A DNA stretch of 64,000 nucleotides from Tetrapyrgos nigripes (lineage: Eukaryota; Basidiomycota; Agaricomycetes; Agaricales; Campanellaceae): contig JAACJM010000183.1 in NCBI GenBank assembly GCA_013368315.1, positions 1-64,000 on the forward strand, given 5' to 3'. The notes under the pieces were generated by a model that searched no databases, was not told the DNA's origin, and saw only the letters and a program-made list of their open reading frames with translations. Made by a program: the position numbers and the translations under genes. Shown one piece after another: positions 12,401 through 23,624 of this stretch; the stretch's first letter is position 1; each line of letters opens with the position of its first letter.

Positions 12401-12431
12401 TTGGAAATCAAAGCCTCTTATTACTTATTGG
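12356..12431. repeat. Imperfect palindrome at the array end
   Basis: CCAATAAGTAATAAAAGGCT near 12357 is followed by its reverse complement AGCCTCTTATTACTTATTGG ending at 12431. The centre lies in AAAAAGTCGAACTTTTT. It is an inverted terminal unit of the adjacent 154-bp repeat, able to form a hairpin. Confidence 0.75.
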
Positions 12432-12474
12432 AATGAAAGTAGTCACTGGTCTTGTTGAAAATGGGCACACAATA

Positions 12475-14100
12475 CAGTGGGTCAAAAAATTGTCCACATG
12501 TTTCGCATTTTTGGAAAGATTGCCAATTTAAGCAATACTGAGTAGAGATATTAAAATGTGGTCAGTGATGGGCAGAAAGCCCTTGATAAACGCTACAATA
12601 TTCTGTCTGTTTTGTCTTATTTGGCTTAAAACTCATGGAGATATGACTGATTTAAAATGGTATGTCATTTGGACAATTTTTTGACATGCAAGTGAAAATA
12701 CAGAAAGTGCTAGCTCAGTACTTGGTATGCCCTCCTTTGGCCTTCAACACAGCCTCAATCCTTCTAGGCATGCTCCTGATCAATTTCTGACAATCTTCTT
12801 CTGTGATTTCATCCCACTTTTCAGCTGCTCTGTCCCATATTTCCCAAACTCCAGAGGGTGCTGTGTCATATCCATTGAGCTTGTGTTTGAGGGTTGTCCA
12901 GAGGTGTTCAATGGGTTCAGGTCAGGAGATTGAGCAGGCCAGCTCATGCAATGGATGTTGTTGTCTTCAAACCACTTGGTGGCCAGTTTTGACTTGTGTT
13001 TAGGATCATTGTCTTGCTGAAAAATGGCCACCTCTGGATCAACACCCAAAATATCCATGCTCTCCAGAAGGTTGTTCTCCAAAATGTCCACATACTGCTC
13101 TGCATTCATCCTGCCCTCCACCTCTGCCATGTTTCCAACTCCTTCCCACCCCATACATCCCCACACCATGATATTTCCTCCTCCAAATTTGACTGTTTCC
13201 ACCACATTTCTCTCTCCCAAGGATTCACCCTTCCTCCCCCACACATACTGCTGTCCATCTGACCCATATCGATTGATTTTAGTCTCATCTGACCAAATAA
13301 CCCTTTTCCAGTCATCCACAGTCCAGTTTCTGTACTTCTGTGCAAAGTTTAAACGAGCCTTCCTGTGAGCTGCAGTGAGTTTGGGCTTCTTCTTCGTTTT
13401 AGATGTGTCCACATCATGCCTGAGAAGGGAATTTCGAATGGTTTGGGTGGAGACAGGTTGGTCAAGGAGGGGATTGATGTTTCTGGCCACTTCTGTAGCA
13501 TTTTCAGCTTTGCCAGTGTTGATTTGTTGGATAGCAGCACGTTCATCAGTGGTAGACAGCTTTCTAGGACGCCCTGCTTGATGGTTCTCCTTGTCAGGAT
13601 ACATCTCTTTGGCCAGAGAAGCAATCTTTGACTTGGATACCCCAGTTTTAGCAGAGATTTCCCTGGATGAAGCAGAAGTTTGGAGGAGAGAGAGGATATT
13701 GTCTTTCTGGGTGGATGTGATGGGTCTCATGATTTGATGAGGGCTATAGAACAACTGGATGCCCTTATATATGGTCCAGCTGGCAGCTATGATATCATTA
13801 TGATGTAGCCATTGCATCATTGTACAACTCCACTTATGATGTCATCTATGAGACATCACATAGTTACAATACTGATTTTGAAGTGGCAACTCAAAAAATT
13901 GTCCAAATGACATACCATTTTAAATCAATCATATCTCCATGAGTTTTGAGCCAAATAGGACAAATAAAACAGATTATTGTAGCTCTTATCAAGGGCGTTC
14001 TGCCCATCACTGACCACATTTCAATATCTCTACTCAGTATTGCTTAAATTGGCAATCTTTCCAAAAATGCGAAACATGTGGACAATTTTTTGACCCACTG
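12475..14100 (-). mobile_element. Complete Tc1/mariner transposon, 1.63 kb
   Basis: The element is flanked by TA on both sides (12473-12474 and 14101-14102). Its ends are CAGTGGGTCAAAAAATTGTC and the exact reverse complement. The terminal inverted repeats are long, about 212 bp (12475-12686 and 13889-14100). Each ends inside with an inverted copy of the tip (GGACAATTTTTTGA), giving two transposase-site-like motifs per end. One minus-strand transposase frame lies between them. TA duplication, long inverted ends and a DD34E transposase identify the superfamily. Confidence 0.95.
12715..13730 (-). pseudogene. Tc1-like DD34E transposase, frameshifted at the catalytic Glu
   Basis: Cut-and-paste transposase. 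From the start at 13730 the protein has an N-terminal helix-turn-helix region (SSREISAKTGVSKSKIASLA), a GRPRK hinge, and a second helical region. The RNase H-like catalytic core follows, with the first Asp in VIWSDETKI and the second in IFQQDNDPKH. The third catalytic residue should lie in SPDLNPIE. Here one base is missing at about 12911-12914, so the frame leaves the conserved path after SPDLNP. The intact downstream sequence continues in the next frame to a stop at 12715-12717. The copy is therefore probably inactive. An upstream in-frame extension to 13820 exists, but the start at 13730 fits the family N-terminus better. Confidence 0.92.
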
Positions 14101-14199
14101 TACTTCAGGCTAGACATAGAATGGATACAATTAACAAGATTTAGCTACATTTTTCTAGCCTTGACCATAGCCCTAGTTAGTCTCTGACTATGTGCTGAA

Positions 14200-15270
14200 T
14201 GTGAAGGTGTTGCCCTGACCCCAGCCTGATGAGGAATGATTTTGACAGGAGTGTAGGATATCTTGGTCAAATTTGATTGCGCCTTAGATTTACCTGTGGT
14301 GACTTTGGCAAGAAGTGGACACTGGCACAGGGCACCATCAACCACATATGTGGGCCTGCTACCGAAACTCTGAGTGAAAGTCCACTTCAGGACCAGCTTC
14401 AGATTGAAGAAAACCACAAATAATATACCTCAGAACTGGGCTGAAAGTTGGCCTCTGTACATTTCCACCAGAGATGCATAACATGTAAGGTAATAAAGAC
14501 CTGGTGGTCAACAAACACAAGGGTCCAATCTGCACAAACATAGGCAGCTTGTATGGAGATAAGAAGAGGTGTGTTTGTGCAAACAATAGGCCCATCTATA
14601 TATTCAGGAGGCAGTACTAAGCTCTCCTCATGTCTGTGAAGAGCCATTGACTATGTCATGGTAAGCCTCAACTAAGTAGAATGTGTGCCCCTCAGTGCTG
14701 AATGAGATTCGGAATATAAACTAACAGTATTGTTTAATGGCTCATTTTCAAAATGAAATAAAGTGCGAATGAACCTCACTGATACTGAGTGCAAGTTGTT
14801 TACCTTGGACACTGCAATACAAGGATCCTGCTGGATTTAGCTTGTTCATGATCTCAGCTGGATGGCCTTGATTTAACCTGCCCACTTTGTATGTCTATAT
14901 GAAATGCAGGTGTGTTAGATGTACATACTTGAAAATAAACCATAAGGGATACAATGACCTTACTTACCTGAAGAGCAGCTTTACTGCCTGCAGCCAAAGA
15001 AAGCCTCTTAAAGGCATCCTTACTAAGAGGAGCATTATTGCACTTGTTACAGCTTTTGTCATTACCAGGCATGGGCAGGAAATCAGGATCATCGACAGCT
15101 GGCTGGTTCCCAGTTGGGGATGCACAGCATTCTGGATGAAATTGGAAGACTCCTGAAGATAATAAGTGTCTGTTTAGGCTTGCATGGACATCAAAAAGTG
15201 CTCACCTTCAGCCTCACTGGTTTTCCCAAGGTTTTCCTTCTGAATTTGCCTGTCCCTTTTAAGGGTGGCA
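14200..15270 (-). CDS. Unrecognised multi-exon gene or relic
   Basis: Several minus-strand exons connect through good GT-AG borders. One is at about 15270-15205 (ending in KTSEAE). The next, 15153-14967, encodes CCASPTGNQPAVDDPDFLP then CNKCNNAPLSKDAFKRLSL. Another, about 14900-14805, encodes VGRLNQGHPAEIMNKLNPAG. The next, about 14647-14430, encodes EYIDGPIVCTNTPLL and HLWWKCTEANFQP. The last, about 14365-14290, encodes SRPTYVVDGALCQCPLLAK. The cysteine pairs (CNKC, CQC) could bind zinc. I do not recognise the family, and no good start codon is in frame with the first exon, so the 5' end is missing, split or decayed. Confidence 0.4.
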
Positions 15271-15589
15271 TTTTGGTGACTTCACGATCATTAAAGAACA
15301 AGCAACCTGCTTTGGGCTAGAGACCATGGGCTAGCAGAAAACAAGTTGAAGCAGAAATGGTGACAATGAACAGTAAAGTTAACCAGTACATGACTCAATA
15401 TTCAAACTCCAAGTCCCGCTTGCAATGAACAAAATTCTGCTCATTAATCTTGTATACCAATGATCTAAATTTCTGTGGGTTTAAAGGATCGTTGTCCGTA
15501 AGTACCTGACTTGTAACATACTAGTTGATCACAGACCAATTCTGGTCCTTAAAACCAACTGTAAGAAAACAAATGAATTTGTTTTGGAA

Positions 15590-15785
15590 ATAAAAGTATC
15601 AATGTGAGCGCTTGGAGTCGGGGACTGGCACATGAAATGCGCTGCTTGAATTATCAACCGACTGGGAATGAGTCTATGTCCCACCGATCGATCAGCTGGT
15701 CCTGGCAAGGGGGGTTTAAATTTTTGAAACGGAGATCTCTGCATGAGGTCATTTGTTTCCATAGTGTTCTATTTGCGTTCCATGG
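15590..15785. repeat. Dispersed repeat copy with uninterrupted target site
   Basis: Shares ACCGATCGATCAGC, CTGGCAAGGGGGGTTTAAAT, GAAACGGAGATCTC and GCATGAGGTCATT with 9890-9975. The segment at 15648-15682 is the uninterrupted paralogue of the site into which the 6-kb element at 2515 inserted. Confidence 0.75.
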
Positions 15786-17205
15786 ATGCCCGATTGTCTT
15801 TGTCAAGCCCCTCTATTCCTTGCTCTAACCGTTGGAACACTGCAAACCTCTCTAAATTATTGCTGAACCATTAAGTTTGGCTCCTTACATGAAGTTCTGT
15901 GACTTCTGTCTTGGGCAAGTCTGGGGGATGACCTTTTCTGAGAGCTTAGGGCTACAGTGCTGGTAAACTATGTGTTCTTTCCTTCTCTGGTATAGATTCT
16001 ACCTATAAAATGCGAAAGCTTGACACTCTCCAATGGCTGAAGTCTGCATGAGCTCTTCATCAAAATTCCATGTGGATCAAACCATCTTCCAACAAGAAAT
16101 AACCCAAAGCTTTTCAGTTATCTCTGGCCCACACTGTTTGCATATGGTGTTGGGACACTGAAATATGCTCCAATAACTCCAGAGCCCATTGGCTTTCACA
16201 GTGTTGAAATGTGGACACATGTCTCACATCTTTGGCAATCCAATCCAATCCAATCCGTCACTTTCAAACTCATCTACTCATCTTTGTAGTAGGTAATCTT
16301 TTACAACGGCATTAAACATTATTCAATAATGCTAAATTGGGGTGAACAAGTCTTGGTTTCCTTACATTGAGACTTTACTAGAAAGTATCACTGAAAAGAC
16401 AACCAAGGAATATTCTGAAAGGCTCAAAAACAATCCTTTCCACCAGCAAAATATCCCCAGAATAAGCTCATGTACTTTGTTGACAATCCCTTTCGCGCTG
16501 TCCAGTTCACCATATTGGGAATATAGGGCAAGGCAGCCAACATATAACCCAAATCTTGTTTGCAATGCAAGACTCAATGTTGTATTGCATACCTTGCAAA
16601 ATGCAATGGGAACAGATGCCATGCATTGGAGGAATTCTGATAAAATATAGAAATTATCATGGTGTAAAGAAACCCTGGCTTGCAAAAGGTGTGTTACAAT
16701 GAAATTCTAATGGTTCAGACAGCATGATGGGAAATGCATTGGAGCCTGATGCACTATATCTCAGAGACATCTGAGTCGTATCTGAGTAGTGATTATGGGG
16801 ACATTTTGCTGGTGTCACATGTCCTGAATCTGACAGTGAGGAAGGCTGCTGCCCAGCTGATTAACTACATAGGTGAGATTAATAGGAGAGTACTTATACC
16901 TGCTGTATACTTGGCTCAATGACTGAAGTTCAGAATATGTGTGAGGAGTTGTTTTCTATAGTGAATACTATTGCAATCAAGAGTGAGTTGGATTGTTTCA
17001 GAGGCGGTTAAGCCATAGGCATCCATTGCTTATGGTCAGCTCTGATTTTCTGGCTCCATGCTCAATGTCAGTACATAAATACTACATTTTTCACCTCTGG
17101 GCTATGTATTTACTGACATTGGTCAGCTATATAGTACATGTATGCAAGAGTTTGTTGTCAGTCACTCTTTAATACATCTTCTCAGTTCAGCATCTCCAAT
17201 TGCAA
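15786..17205. other. No recognisable gene
   Basis: The longest frame (minus, about 16685-16362) has no motif I know. A short run of CAATC(CAATC)n occurs near 16237-16256. The stretch between 16700 and 17200 lies where a gypsy integrase and 3' LTR would be expected, but neither is recognisable. Confidence 0.45.
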
Positions 17206-20200
17206 CTACTGCTCCTGGTCTTGTAGCTTGAATTCTGAAGAACTTAGGATTGAGTAATACTCTATCCTTGTTGTCATCTTCAACCCCCTCTTTATGATCT
17301 GGTCTTCGAGAGAGAGGATCGCTTCAGTTAAGACTTCCAGGTTTGTGGATGAGCGTGAAATCAAATCTGGTAAGAAACAGAACCATCCTTGCTTGTCATT
17401 GGCTAAGTTTCTGAGAGGTAGTGAATTATTCCAAGTTTTTGTGGTCCATAAGGATTTCAATAGTATGTGGTGCACCTTCAAGATAGTGTTGCCAAGCTTC
17501 TAAAGCCTGTATAATTGCCAACAACTCCTTATCATAATATCGTAGTTTCAATCAGTCTCGGATAAGGATTTTGATAGGTAGGCGACTGGATGCCACTTGT
17601 CGTCAGACCCTTTCTGTGATAGAATGCCTCCTGTAGCATAGTCAGAAGCATCTACTTCTACTCGATATGGTTTAGAATGATCAGGCATTAAGAGGACAGG
17701 TGAAGAAGTGAACACATCTTTGAGTGCCTGAAAGGCTTCTTCTGCATCAACAGACCATTTCCAATATTCATCCTTTTTCATTAGATTGAAAAGCAGTCAA
17801 GTGACTTTCGAAAAATCTTGTATGAATCAATGGTAGAAATTTCCAAACCCAAGAAACGATTGAACATCTTTGACTGTTCATGGGGTTGGCCATTTGGTAA
17901 TGCCTTTGACTTTGACTGGATCCATGGCCAATGTATTGTGAGAGACAATGAGACCTAGGAACTCTACTGAATTGGCTTTGAAGATGCACTTCTCTGGTTT
18001 GGCATAAAGGTTGTTCTCCTGGAGTCATGAGAGTACCTGTTCAAACATTTGTCAATGTTCTTCTAGAGTCTCTGTAAAGATCAAGATATCGTCCATGTAG
18101 ATGACCACCTTTCCAGAATCAATGAAGTCCTTAAAAAGGGTGTTCATCATTGCCTGGAACATTGCAGGAGAGTTCATAAGACTGAAAAACATCACTGTTG
18201 ATTCAAAAAGCCCTCTATTTGTCTTGAACACAGCTTTCCACTCATCTCCTTCTTTGATTCGCACATTATTATATCCCCATCAAAGGTCAATTTTTGAGAA
18301 AACTCATGCCCCTTTAAGTTTGTCTACCAATTCCGATATGAGTGGTAAAGGGTATTCATTCTTGATGGTTCCTTTATTTAATGCTCAATAGTCCTGTACA
18401 GGGCATAGCTTTCCGTCTTTCTTTTTAACAAAGAAGAAGGGACTTGCCATAGGAGACTTTGATAGTCTTATGTATTCCTTTTCCAAGTTCTCATCAATGA
18501 AGTTGTCAAGTTCCTTTCGTTTGTTAGGGGATAATGGATAGGTTTTGCAAGGACGAGGTTCAAAATCCGGCTTTAGATCAATGGCATGATCCCATTTGCC
18601 ATGTCTCAGTAATCATTCTGAAGTTTGTTTATCAAAAACTGGAGTGGAATCTTATCTGTAAGTGGTACATCCTCTTTCATCTTTTGGGCTGATTCTGCCA
18701 GTTCTTGAGCCTTTGTAAATCCTGCACAAATAGATAGCTCCAAATCTGATGTCAAGTACTCCTCTTCTTTTCCAAACAAACTCTCTAACACCTCCTGTTC
18801 CCATTGGTTCAGAACATCCTCCCGACCAAAGTCTTCTTCAGTAAAAATAGCTGTAGATTCTGAAGAACAATGAAAGGATCAAATAGGAACCTGACAGCGC
18901 TGTCCTGCAACCTTTGGCTGTGCAATCAGTTTGAACCTTGTGATTGGTTCATGGGTCAATAACAGTCAATTTGGGAGATTTGGGCTTGGTGCATAGGTTA
19001 AGGACAGGGGGTTGTTCCAAAGTACATGTTTCGGGACATCTAACCATATCCACCCTGGAAAATGACCAATCTACCTCTGGATTATGCTCCTCCAACGAAT
19101 CAGTACCAAGAATTATATTGTGATCTCTGATGTCTTTCAGCTGTCTCTTCATGATACGATTTTTTATCCTGAGAGTAGATATGGAGTTTTTGAATAGTGT
19201 AATGGTGTACCCATCCCTGTATGCAATGTTGACAGTTCTGAAAATACTATGGGAAAGGATTTTTGATAGGGAGAAGGGTTAAACAATTTTCTTGTGCAAA
19301 ACAGCTGTTGATAATAATGCCTTCCACACCACTGTCTATTAGAGCTTCTGCATCGATTTTTCTGCCAGTGATTTTGCCAATAAGTTCAGTTTTAAGTGTT
19401 ATCAAGGGTACCTGTCAGTTACGAGTGACTGCTGACATTCTCAATTCTGAAGGAAAGGTACACTCACAAAAGGAGTTTAACACATGATATCAATTGTTCT
19501 TATACTGTTCAGCATACTGTACAACCCCTTCTGACAACATAGCAGAGGAGTGATTCAAAAATCCATCATCTTCACCATAACATCTTTCAAATATACACTA
19601 GCTTGTTCCTTTTCTTCTCCTTCCAAACCCTTGACCTTGTTCATCATATCTGAAATATCTTTGATTACATTATGAGAGGAAGATGATGACAATGTTTGAG
19701 CCACTGTTACTGGTGGCGAACTAGATGACAACGATAGAGCTGAAGTTTCAGCTGTCCTAACAGCACGAGGAGGAAAGTTTCGAGAAACATTCTGAGCCAT
19801 TGGTGACCTCAGAGTATTGTTCAGGAACGTTGGACATTCGTTGCTCATGTGTCTGGGTTGTCTACATGCAAAGCATGCTCCTAATTTTCGGAGTCAGTCC
19901 CTTTCTTTGGGTGTCACTTTAGGTAGAGGAGTAAAGGACAAGTTAGCACCTGGTCCCATATTCATAAGCGCATTTACACTTGCTACCATCCGTCCCTGGG
20001 AAGGACCTGAGTTCGTCCTTGGCATAGAGAATGGTTTCAAACATGCCTCTTTCTCTCTCTCATTTATCCATTCCCTATCCCTATACTCATCAAAGTGCTT
20101 CCACTTCAGCCACATTTGCCCCACTGAATTCTGAAGATCCTTTGGAAGACCTGCTTTATAGAAATCTAGAAGGGCTGTTTCTCCATAGTCTGACTCTTCT

Positions 20201-20893
20201 CCATATGTATTGAAGATACTATTATAGCTACTGATGTCTGTTTCCTTCATTCTAGCATTCTTGATTATAGATCATGCAACCTCGTCAGCAGCAAGAGCTT
20301 TGAAATCTTTCTTAAATCTGTCCTTTATCTCCTTCAATGTTGTCCATCACCTGTCTTCTGGTTTAACCTTCTCATCCTCCTCATCATCTTCTCATTCTGT
20401 GATTCATTGAGTTGCCCAATCTCCTCCTTTTTCTCCTGTGAAGAACAAGAGGAATAAGGACACCTTGGAGTCCTCCATTGAGTATTTGGCCTTGTTATGA
20501 TGTAGGTAGTTGTTAAATGAAGCTAACCATCGCTTTGCCTTGTCACATTCTCCATTAAAGGCGTCAGGTTTCCTTCCTTGTTCAGAAGTACTATTAGAGT
20601 CATTAGGTGCTATGTCAGCCATGATTGAATTGTCTGGTTCTGATGGATCAGGAGAAGGGGAAGGAACTGGACGACAAGGAGCTACTGATGGTCCTTCAAT
20701 AGATGGAATTGTGGGAGAAGAAGGGTCATTTGGTTCTGATGGATCAGGAGAAGGATTTTCGGGAGGGGTTGACAGGTTATCAGAAGACGGATCTGGTAGA
20801 GGATCTGATGGATTAGGTACAGAGGAGGATTCTGGGTTTGGTTGAGTGTTTGTGGGGGTAGACGTTCCCTGGTCTTGTTCAGTTTCAGAATCA
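17206..20893 (-). pseudogene. Ty3/gypsy Gag-Pol, decayed and truncated before integrase
   Basis: Read on the minus strand from about 20893, the order is: a Pro/Ser-rich Gag N-terminus; Gag (RKPDAFNGECDKAKRWLASF and the helical region at 20250-19894); a zinc knuckle CFACRQPRHMSNEC near 19870; an aspartic protease DSG near 19345 (IDAEALIDSG); reverse transcriptase with [15 protein letters not shown] near 18440 and YMDD near 18105; and RNase H (VEVDASDYATGG near 17640). Coding homology stops at about 17206, before any integrase. Stops interrupt the frame at least a dozen times, and all those I checked are TGA where the family has Arg (CGA). Amino-acid changes such as ACG to ATG fit the same CpG decay. 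The element is inactive. Confidence 0.93.
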
Positions 20894-21600
20894 ATTATAG
20901 GATGAGCTTTTCAAATAGCGAGTTCTTGGTTGTGTGTTACAACTTCACACTCAATAGGAAGGGATACAGGAAGTGTTTGAGTGTTGTACCTGTTAATACA
21001 GGGCTGGTTTTCACAGAATATATAAGGATTCAGATTCTCCAGATTATGATGACAGTCAAGAGTGGTTGGTCTAAAGAAGACGTGTGGACGATCTGCACAG
21101 GGAAGATTTGGATCTGCAGATGTGGACTGTCAACTCATCATATACTGCTTTTACAATCTCTTAGAGCCTTCTCTTCTGCCCTTTAAATCAGAACAAGGAT
21201 TCAAAGATGAAGGAGGAAGGTGTGCTGTAGTCTGTAAGGAATGGAGGTCCTGTAGGTGTATTGTACTCTCTGAAGAACAGAGGTTAACAACAGTTTCCTT
21301 GGTATCAAGGTTGAGGGTGACTCATATGTACGAGTAAACAGAAAGGATTATGTCACCTGGTTCCAATTTCCAAACCCAACAATGTGTGCAGATGAAGTTT
21401 TGATCATAGTTCCAAGGATCTGCCCAGATGCCTTCCACATGGCTACACTAGTACTCGGTGTGTGGTAGATTGAGTGGAAGGGGGAGAGGAAGTTGTTTGT
21501 AGTCAGGCGGGCTCTCAGGGGGTTCGAAGCAAATCCAAGAGAATGCAGTAGACAGGATGAAAAGAATGTACAAAGGGGAGGACAATTGTTGCTACACTGT
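20894..21600 (-). other. Leader between gypsy LTR and Gag
   Basis: No independent gene is seen. By position this is the 5' untranslated leader and degraded Gag start of the retrotransposon read on the minus strand. Confidence 0.4.
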
Positions 21601-22188
21601 TACTCAAAGTACACAGTGGGTTGCAGCCTACTCAAAGTAGTATCTGCTAGCAATCAAAACAGAATACAACACTTGCAATATAAATGAATGGAGATAGAAA
21701 AGGGAAAGGAAATTTGAGAATAGAGATAAGCAAGATAGATGAGGAAGAGACTCAAGATAGTGAGGTGGGTGTAAGGGAGTTTGTTCAAGTGTCAATAGCA
21801 AACCACCCAAGTCACACAAACAAGAGAGATGGAAAGACAAGTAAGCTGACTAGGCTCTACACTGCGTAATGATAGTACAGAGCGGAGATGAAGTGAACGA
21901 ACTAAAGAACTAGCTAGAATGTCTACTGATTTATATAGAAGAGCAATGAGTAAGTGATAGGAAAAACATAGGAGAAATAGGAGAAACATAGGAGAAAGTG
22001 GAGAAATGTAGGAGAAAGATAGGATCAATAGAATGGAAGATTGATTGACAGGTTCTATAAGGTTCAAAGTCAGTAATATAAGGTTTAAAAGGTTTATTGA
22101 GGAAATGCAATAGACGAATGATCAGAAAATGGGTTCAGTAATGGAGTAGAAGAGGAAGGAGGACAAAGAACTGTAGCAGTTCATGACA
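21600..22188 (-). repeat. 5' LTR of the Ty3/gypsy element (approximate inner edge)
   Basis: On the minus strand it begins TGTCATGAACTGCTACAG at 22188. It contains a promoter-like TATATAAATC near 21935 and the words GTGTGACTTGGGTGGTTT and AGTTCGTTCACTTCATCTCC. These also occur in the partial LTR at 29975-30431, with the same TGTCATGAA start. The inner end, about 21600, is uncertain because the 3' LTR is missing. Confidence 0.65.
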
Positions 22189-23240
22189 GCCACTTGTCTA
22201 CACACTTCTCTTCACCTTCTAGCTCAACATACTCCAATTTGGCAGAACTGCTGATCCTTTTCACTTTGCGGATGAAATCAACCTTTGTCTTATCTCTCCA
22301 TCCCGACACATCCACAACTGCCAAAGTGTTGACAGTTATGAGGATATGAACAGTGTGGTGTTAACACTCACTGGTTTTGACAACATGGCTGAATCTGAAG
22401 CTGGGGATGAATGCTCAAATAGGATAGAGGAATGTGAGGTATTTGGGTGTTTCCAGGAGAGCTTTTGTCTGAAGCCTGTGGTGTCAATGACGTGGAGGGG
22501 AACTGAGTGTTGTGTTAAGTATACTTAAGTACAGTTATACTTCCAATGAACAGCAAAAAGCTGAACAACTCACCAGAGCACAAGGTACCTTGAAGTCATC
22601 CACTATAATCTCCTTTACTCTCCATTCAGAACCAGATCCCCAGACTTCCCCAGACTTCCTCAAAATAGACCACTCCCATACAAGGCAGTTGTTCTGCTAA
22701 GTGAAGGTCGTAAGTATAACACAGAGTCAGTAATGCATCAACTGTTTACTGTTTACCAGTTGCCAACTGATGGAGCTTGAGATAAAAGAACACCTTTAAA
22801 ACATCCAGATCCTTGAAATTGACCCAAGACAAAGGTAGAAGAGATTGAAAGACCTGGGAGAGACAACAAGTCAGATGTGTTGGACAGCAGGGTGGTTGAG
22901 GACTTGAGGATTTGCCTGACAAGGTGACATGGATTTCAGAGGGAAAATTTTACGTACCAGAGCCTGTGGCCTCGTACTCGCCACGCGCAGCGTTGGCCCA
23001 CATCACTTTATTTCATCATACTCACTGAAAATCAAAACAATTATAAGGCGGACACTCAATTTTTTTTACTATATTTGCTCTATATACATAAATAAAGCCT
23101 CACACAAAATTTTGTACCTTAGTGATAGATCCAGCGCTGTATAGGAAGCCGACGAGTGGACTTGTACAAAATCCGCGCGCGCGGCGCTCACATAATCAGA
23201 TCACGTGCCGGTGATTTTGGTGGGTGAATAGCATTTTGTA
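22189..23240. other. No recognisable gene
   Basis: A minus-strand peptide near 22320-22200 (DVSGWRDKTKVDFIRKVKRI) looks like a real coding scrap but cannot be extended or named. At 22969-23004 the words GCCTCGTACTCGCCACGCG and AGCGTTGGCCCACA are repeated at 51221-51257. Confidence 0.4.
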
Positions 23241-23288
23241 TCAAGAACTAGGTGGCAGTGTTATTTATTTGGCAAACAAAGATTTCAC
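23241..23288. repeat. Left arm of an inverted repeat around the aldo-keto reductase gene
   Basis: TCAAGAACTAGGTGGCAGTG followed by TTATTTATTTGGCAAACAAA and GATTTCAC. Its reverse complement, with a 3-bp insertion and one substitution, lies at 25805-25855 on the far side of the gene. Confidence 0.85.
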
Positions 23289-23564
23289 ACTTATCGCGGA
23301 CTTTTCGACTTTTTGTTCTGTAACCTTTCGGAAGGCTTTCCGCGTTGGCATACACTATCAATGTATGAGACAACAGACTTCGAGACTTCTCTCCGATATC
23401 CTACGCAATCTTTCGTCGGATAGCTTCCGGGGCGTGAGGGACGTGTCACCGGCAGAATGCTTGCGCAAGTCTTCACTTACTAACCCATTTTTCGATTCCC
23501 TTTCTAATCACTGACCATTAAGTTCTCAAGAGAATCGATGACGTTTTGTTTTATCGCGTCTGTG

Positions 23565-23572
23565 TATAAATA
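23565..23572 (+). promoter_or_regulatory. TATA box of the aldo-keto reductase gene
   Basis: TATAAATA lies about 53 bp upstream of the ATG at 23625. The inverted duplicate has the same box (reverse complement near 36757) at a similar distance from its ATG, so the promoter was duplicated with the gene. Confidence 0.6.
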
Positions 23573-23624
23573 GGAGCAGTTCTGGGCATAGTTTTCCCAG
23601 TCTTCATCTACCACCACCATCATC

